A stretch of 10,049 nucleotides of DNA. Source: Bacilli bacterium (GTDB lineage Bacteria > Bacillota_I > Bacilli_A > RFN20 > UBA1709). Each line of letters opens with the position of its first letter. Position 1 is the first letter of the stretch. Below the pieces are notes generated by a model. It was not told where the DNA came from. It did no database searches and saw nothing but the letters and a program-made list of their open reading frames with translations. The translations under genes were made by a program, and so were the position numbers. Positions 7,451 through 10,049 of this stretch are shown here, piece by piece. The stretch spans positions 1-10,049 of the forward strand of contig JAQUTO010000023.1 of the NCBI GenBank assembly GCA_028694305.1, read 5' to 3'.

Positions 7451-7480
7451 ATTGTAGCATACTTAACTACCTTTTATCAA
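7451..7480 (-). promoter_or_regulatory. rpsB-tsf promoter with UP-like element
   Basis: On the minus strand TTGATA (7475-7480) and TACAAT (7451-7456) are separated by 18 nt, with a TGC just before the -10 (extended -10 form). Immediately upstream, 7484-7500 is all A/T and forms 7-bp inverted arms around ATA, fitting an UP element that boosts ribosomal-gene promoters. It lies in the gap between the regulator gene and rpsB and is the only strong housekeeping promoter in the window. Confidence 0.75.
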
Positions 7481-7535
7481 GTTATAATATTATATATTAT
7501 CGCCGCTTAGCATTTATCTTCATCGTTAATATATT

Positions 7536-7961
7536 TTAGAATAAGATCAATAACTTCAAGTTTGCTGTATTCCTTTGTCCCCACATATATTGCATAGCAA
7601 TAAACAAATTTTTTTGAATGCTTTCGTTTGTGAAACGAAAATTACTATGAATGTAATCGTAAACAATATCACCATCAATTGCAAGTGACAATAAATTATA
7701 TATTTTCCTCTTGGATAATTCCGTTATTTGCGCTGAATTCTCATCATTCCCGGTTAATAAATAATTAGGACTGATATTATAGAGATCACAAAAACGAATT
7801 AACGTTGTAAGTGATGGCTCAAGATAACCTCTCTCATATTTTATAAGGGTCTGGGGCGTCATTTCAATATCTAATGCTGCATCTTTCAACTGAATGCGTC
7901 GTGATTTTCTAATATCTTTGAGTCTTTTGGCAAATTCAGCATTCCTAATCTTTTCTTTCAT
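7536..7961 (-). CDS. XRE-family helix-turn-helix regulator, probably frameshifted near its C-terminus
   Basis: DNA-binding regulator of the Cro/C1 type. Residues about 11-68 form an HTH_3 domain: AKRLKDIRKSRRIQLKDAA, then MTPQTLIKYERGYLEPSLTT, with the typical LLTG after it. The C-terminal part has no recognised domain. The frame as read ends with a low-charge tail (NTANLKLLILF) after residue 116. In the -1 frame, starting at the A7 run 7609-7615, a more natural end is open: it reads KKFVYCYAIYVGTKEY, continues into EVIDLILKYINDEDKC and stops at 7507-7509. A one-base loss in the run would explain this, restoring a 151-residue protein covering 7507-7961. No good Shine-Dalgarno precedes ATG 7961. 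It faces the plus-strand pair across 100 bp and probably represses it and itself. Confidence 0.8.
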   Translation of the reverse strand: MKEKIRNAEFAKRLKDIRKSRRIQLKDAALDIEMTPQTLIKYERGYLEPSLTTLIRFCDLYNISPNYLLTGNDENSAQITELSKRKIYNLLSLAIDGDIVYDYIHSNFRFTNESIQKNLFIAMQYMWGQRNTANLKLLILF

Positions 7962-7978
7962 AATAATTAACTTATTTT

Positions 7979-8044
7979 TTCACTTTCAATTTTATTTTAA
8001 TTATTCGCTTCACATTCGTAAATAAAAAACTTAATATGATAATA
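7979..8044. promoter_or_regulatory. Divergent promoter region with 9-bp direct repeat (possible operator)
   Basis: Regulator promoter (minus): TTTACG at 8017-8022, a 17-nt spacer, TAAAAT at 7994-7999. Plus-strand promoter: TTCACA at 8009-8014, a 17-nt spacer, TAATAT at 8032-8037, start about 18 nt before the first coding ATG. The repeat TTCAC[T/A]TTC occurs at 7979-7987 and 8009-8017, 30 bp apart, one mismatch. The right copy overlaps the plus -35 and the minus spacer; the left copy covers the predicted minus start site. This is where a regulator controlling both sides would bind. All sites are by eye and moderate matches only. Confidence 0.4.
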
Positions 8045-8047
8045 GCC

Positions 8048-8055
8048 AAGGAGGT
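8048..8055 (+). promoter_or_regulatory. Ribosome-binding site of the interrupted DUF6883-like gene
   Basis: AAGGAGGT is a full complement to the 16S anti-Shine-Dalgarno and lies 6 nt before ATG 8062. It is the most complete site in the window and shows that the intended start is 8062 and not the GTG/ATG at 8176/8179, which have none. Confidence 0.8.
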
Positions 8056-8061
8056 CCTAAA

Positions 8062-8616
8062 ATGAGCCAAACAAAACCAGGTGGAGGGAATCTACCGCAA
8101 CTATACAATCCCGAAAATGGCAAGTATACCGATGAAGAAAAAAATAAGTTATTCGAAAAATAACTTGCCAATATAGTGATGAGATATATGTTTGGTCAAA
8201 CCAATACCTATCATCCACGTTATCCAATTTATGGTTTTCACAATAAAGAGTACTGCGAATTATATGTGAAACACGCAATTTATCAAGCAAATAGTGACCT
8301 ACCTGCTGAAAAAGTTAAAGACTATCTACTTAAGCCCAAACAAAAAGATGATAAAAGTCATTTTTTTAATGTTCATGGATTTAACCTATCAAATTGGGAA
8401 AAATTACTCACAGCAATTTTATCGCATACGGATTACTCACAAATAGAATATGACCAACTTACCGAATTTGGGTTATTTGTGACAGTTCCAACAACAATAA
8501 ATAGCTTATATTCAGGGAAAAAAATAACTTTTTTCACAATATGGCGTTATGATCAAAAAGATCAATGGATGCATTTTGTTACGGTTGATTTAGGAAAAAG
8601 GAGTATTGAAAAATGA
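8062..8616 (+). pseudogene. DUF6883-like toxin-tip gene interrupted by an in-frame TAA
   Basis: From ATG 8062 a single frame runs to TGA 8616 except for one TAA at 8161-8163 (codon 34). The first 33 codons read MSQTKPGGGNLPQ, LYNPENGKYTDEE, KNKLFEK. The Gly-rich start and 'YNPENGKYT' look like the linker that precedes C-terminal domains in polymorphic toxins and phage structural proteins. Reading through gives LFEK-stop-LANIVMRYMFGQ, so a single C-to-T change in a CAA (Gln) codon would explain the stop and restore a 184-residue protein. TAA is used as a normal stop elsewhere in this window (rseP, pyrH, tsf, the DUF4926-like gene), so a reassigned code is unlikely. Nonsense mutation, sequencing error, or stop readthrough are the remaining options. 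Confidence 0.65.
8176..8616 (+). CDS. DUF6883-like domain protein (body of the interrupted gene)
   Basis: The uninterrupted part after the TAA, at most 146 residues from GTG 8176 (or ATG 8179). Residues about 14-36 contain YPIYGFHNKEYCELYVKHA, similar by eye to spacer segments in polymorphic-toxin tips. Residues about 45-141 follow the DUF6883 pattern: KV.DYLL.P, K..FF...GF...NWE.L..AIL.H, a mid-domain FGLFVTVPTTI, then a strand ITFFTIWRYD..D....HFVTVDLG. The family's biochemical activity is, to my knowledge, unproven. There is no ribosome-binding site, so translation would need reinitiation 12 nt after the TAA. Otherwise this is only the silent remainder of the gene. Its TGA stop overlaps the next ATG by 4 bp. 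Family assignment is by memory of the pattern, not a search. Confidence 0.7.
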   Translation: MMRYMFGQTNTYHPRYPIYGFHNKEYCELYVKHAIYQANSDLPAEKVKDYLLKPKQKDDKSHFFNVHGFNLSNWEKLLTAILSHTDYSQIEYDQLTEFGLFVTVPTTINSLYSGKKITFFTIWRYDQKDQWMHFVTVDLGKRSIEK

Positions 8617-8846
8617 AAAATATAAAACAATTTGATATGGTAATAGTTTTGAAGGATAAAACTTTTGAGTATAAAAAAGCAGAAACTATTGTCAAAAAGG
8701 GTACGCTAGGCTATGTCACAGATATAATCCACAATGATAATCTACCAACAGGATACATTGTTGAACTTGTTGAAACTCACATCAAAACGCCTGTATTTGT
8801 TTTTTATGAAAATGAAATAGATTTCTATCAAGCCAAACCCAATTAA
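8613..8846 (+). CDS. DUF4926-like small protein, probable partner/immunity protein
   Basis: 77 residues opening with 'F/LD.V.V..' and then KKGTLGYVTDI (28-38), YIVELVE (49-55) and FVFYENEIDFY (63-73). This alternation of short strands with a G-T-x-G-x-V turn fits the small beta-barrel DUF4926 family. From memory, genes of that family are often found next to DUF6883 genes and may encode the antidote or immunity partner; the role is inferred. AAAAGGAG lies 9 nt upstream, and the ATG overlaps the TGA of the previous gene (ATGA), so it was built for coupled translation. Frame intact. A bidirectional terminator follows. Confidence 0.7.
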   Translation: MKNIKQFDMVIVLKDKTFEYKKAETIVKKGTLGYVTDIIHNDNLPTGYIVELVETHIKTPVFVFYENEIDFYQAKPN

Positions 8847-8861
8847 AACTCCCATATAGTC

Positions 8862-8894
8862 AAAAAGTGATAATCAGATGATTACCACTTTTTT
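8862..8894. terminator. Bidirectional intrinsic terminator between convergent genes
   Basis: AAAAAGTG.TAATCA (8862-8876) pairs with TGATTA.CACTTTTT (8879-8893). The single unmatched position is A-C in plus RNA and G-U in minus RNA. Plus RNA ends in six U and minus RNA in five U, so it can stop both the DUF4926 operon, whose stop is at 8846, and the XerC transcript ending at 8934. Confidence 0.85.
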
Positions 8895-8933
8895 ATGTAT
8901 TGATGGTTTTTAGCTCATATATGAGGTTTATCG

Positions 8934-9836
8934 CTACTTTTTGTGTGCCCGTGGATGAGTAGCGTCATAAACTTCATGTAAATGAGCGCTCGAAACATGA
9001 GTGTAAACCTGTGTTGCACTTAATGATTTATGCCCCAGTAACTCCTGTACACTTCTTAAATCCATCCCATTATCCATCATATGAGTTGCCAAAGAGTGAC
9101 GAAGCATATGGGGATAAATATCTTTAGGTTGTTTTAAAGCATAGCCCATTTGTTTTACAATTAGTTCGACTCCGCGTGAAGTAATCTTTCCTCCCCGGTT
9201 ATTGAGAATAATGTAATCACATTTATCAGGATTTTTAGACTTTAAATCTAACCGACCATTTTCAATATAATGAATAACTCGTCCTAACGAATATTCATTA
9301 ATTAAACCGATTCTTTCTTTATTACCTTTACCTAGAATCCGAATTGTTTGTTCTTTCACATCTAGGTCGCTAAGCTTTAGATTAACTAGTTCACTAACCC
9401 GCATACCCGAAGAATATAAAAGATTAATGATGGCCTGGTTACGTTCATTAATACTGGAATTCTCATTGATGTTAACATTCAGTAATTCAATGATTTGTTC
9501 AACGGGTAAAAATGAAGGTAAAGCCTTTTCATATTTTTGAGTTTCAATCCCTAAAAAAGGATTATCATCCCTAAATTCATTCTTGACTTGAAACTTATAA
9601 AACCCCCGTAAACTCGAGATTTTTCTGGCGATACTTCTCCGACTATTGCCCTTGCGAATTAAAGCCACAACATAGTTATGTGCTGTCATAGAATCAACAT
9701 CTTTTTCTTGTACTTTAGTCGCAACTAAAAACTTTTCAAATTCATGAAGATCATCTTCATAAGCTTTGATGGTTAATTTTGAATGTTGTTTTTCATAGGT
9801 TAAATAATCGATGAATTGTTGATAGTAATTAAGCAT
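8934..9836 (-). CDS. xerC: Tyrosine recombinase XerC (XerC/XerD family)
   Basis: Site-specific recombinase resolving chromosome dimers at dif together with a partner. The 300 residues have the N-terminal SAM-like core-binding domain (about 1-85: LTIKAYEDDLHEFEKFL, SIARKISSLRGFYKF) and the full catalytic set: R146 (SGMRVSEL), K170 in LGKGNKER, H243 and R246 (HMLRHSLATH), H269 (LLGHKS) and nucleophile Y278 (QVYTHV). The C-terminus EVYDATHPRAHKK resembles XerC more than XerD, but separating the two by eye is uncertain. AGAGG lies 7 nt before the ATG. The gene follows the upstream frame by 10 nt, so they are probably co-transcribed. Length and motifs are those of a chromosomal Xer protein, not a phage integrase. 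Confidence 0.9.
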   Translation of the reverse strand: MLNYYQQFIDYLTYEKQHSKLTIKAYEDDLHEFEKFLVATKVQEKDVDSMTAHNYVVALIRKGNSRRSIARKISSLRGFYKFQVKNEFRDDNPFLGIETQKYEKALPSFLPVEQIIELLNVNINENSSINERNQAIINLLYSSGMRVSELVNLKLSDLDVKEQTIRILGKGNKERIGLINEYSLGRVIHYIENGRLDLKSKNPDKCDYIILNNRGGKITSRGVELIVKQMGYALKQPKDIYPHMLRHSLATHMMDNGMDLRSVQELLGHKSLSATQVYTHVSSAHLHEVYDATHPRAHKK

Positions 9837-9846
9837 AGATTAGCCT

Positions 9847-10049
9847 CTACTTAATCTCAGGAATAACTATTTTTTCATTGAGAATAATGGCGTAAATCGT
9901 TAAAGCTGCTAAAGCATTCTCTGGATATAACATAAAGAGGGTGTAAACCTCAAATCCGGCTTTGGATTTATCGAGATAAGCAATTAAACTTTGCAAGATA
10001 TTGCAAGTCAAGACTTGATTAGAAACATTGGAAACATCATGAACTTTAC
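9847..10049 (-). CDS. Unidentified protein, C-terminal 66 residues (partial)
   Basis: An open minus-strand frame enters from the right edge and ends with TAG at 9847-9849, 10 nt before the xerC ATG; the xerC ribosome-binding site follows its stop directly. The end of the protein reads ...FMLYPENALAALTIYAII, then LNEKIVIPEIK. It is rich in Leu, Ile and Ala with no signal, membrane anchor or catalytic motif that I recognise. The tight spacing, clean stop and coding-like composition support a real gene in an operon with xerC. I do not assign a function. Confidence 0.65.
   Translation of the reverse strand, partial: KVHDVSNVSNQVLTCNILQSLIAYLDKSKAGFEVYTLFMLYPENALAALTIYAIILNEKIVIPEIK

Noticed and set aside
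8161..8163. Reassigned genetic code (TAA as Gln) to explain the in-frame stop
   Set aside because: TAA ends rseP, pyrH, tsf and the DUF4926-like gene at the expected family lengths, so it works as a stop here.
8057..8290. Minus-strand open frame across the start of the DUF6883-like gene
   Set aside because: It is antisense to a well-supported plus-strand gene with a strong ribosome-binding site and shows no recognisable domain.
8905..8932. dif site next to xerC
   Set aside because: The sequence around the 12-bp palindrome does not match the usual Firmicutes dif arms, and dif is normally near the replication terminus rather than beside xerC.

Overview
The window is low-GC bacterial DNA. Seven translation, lipid and isoprenoid genes lie on the minus strand in the classical Firmicutes/Mollicutes order rpsB-tsf, pyrH-frr-uppS-cdsA-dxr-rseP, followed by the start of what looks like polC. 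TGA is a genuine stop (dxr, cdsA and the DUF6883-like gene end in it) and tryptophan is TGG. This argues against Mycoplasma/Spiroplasma and for a code-11 lineage such as Erysipelotrichia, Acholeplasma/Izemoplasma-like or RF39-like Bacilli. The exact taxon cannot be fixed from the sequence alone.

Region 1 (1-7500, minus strand, transcribed right to left) is a dense housekeeping operon. A strong promoter with an AT-rich upstream element (7451-7500) and a structured leader of about 125 nt drive rpsB and tsf. An intrinsic terminator (5237-5269) then separates them from pyrH. The downstream genes are tightly packed with overlaps or gaps of only 1-21 nt, so they are probably translationally coupled. 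Together they make ribosomal protein S2 and EF-Ts, UMP kinase, ribosome recycling factor, undecaprenyl diphosphate synthase (cell-wall lipid carrier), CDP-diacylglycerol synthase (phospholipid precursor), DXP reductoisomerase (MEP isoprenoid pathway feeding UppS) and the RseP intramembrane protease.

Region 2 (about 7507-8895) is a small accessory island. A divergent XRE-type regulator (minus) faces a two-gene plus-strand operon whose products look like a DUF6883-type domain protein and a DUF4926-type partner. Such pairs resemble polymorphic-toxin tip/immunity or toxin-antitoxin modules. Two lesions are visible. An in-frame TAA at codon 34 cuts the DUF6883-like gene, and an apparent one-base slip in an A7 run replaces the regulator's natural C-terminus. 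The island may therefore be decaying, or sequencing or recoding may be involved. The shared 100-bp promoter region has a 9-bp direct repeat overlapping both predicted promoters. A bidirectional terminator closes the island.

Region 3 (8934-10049, minus strand) holds an intact tyrosine recombinase of XerC type. Upstream of it is the C-terminal part of an unidentified protein that runs off the window edge.
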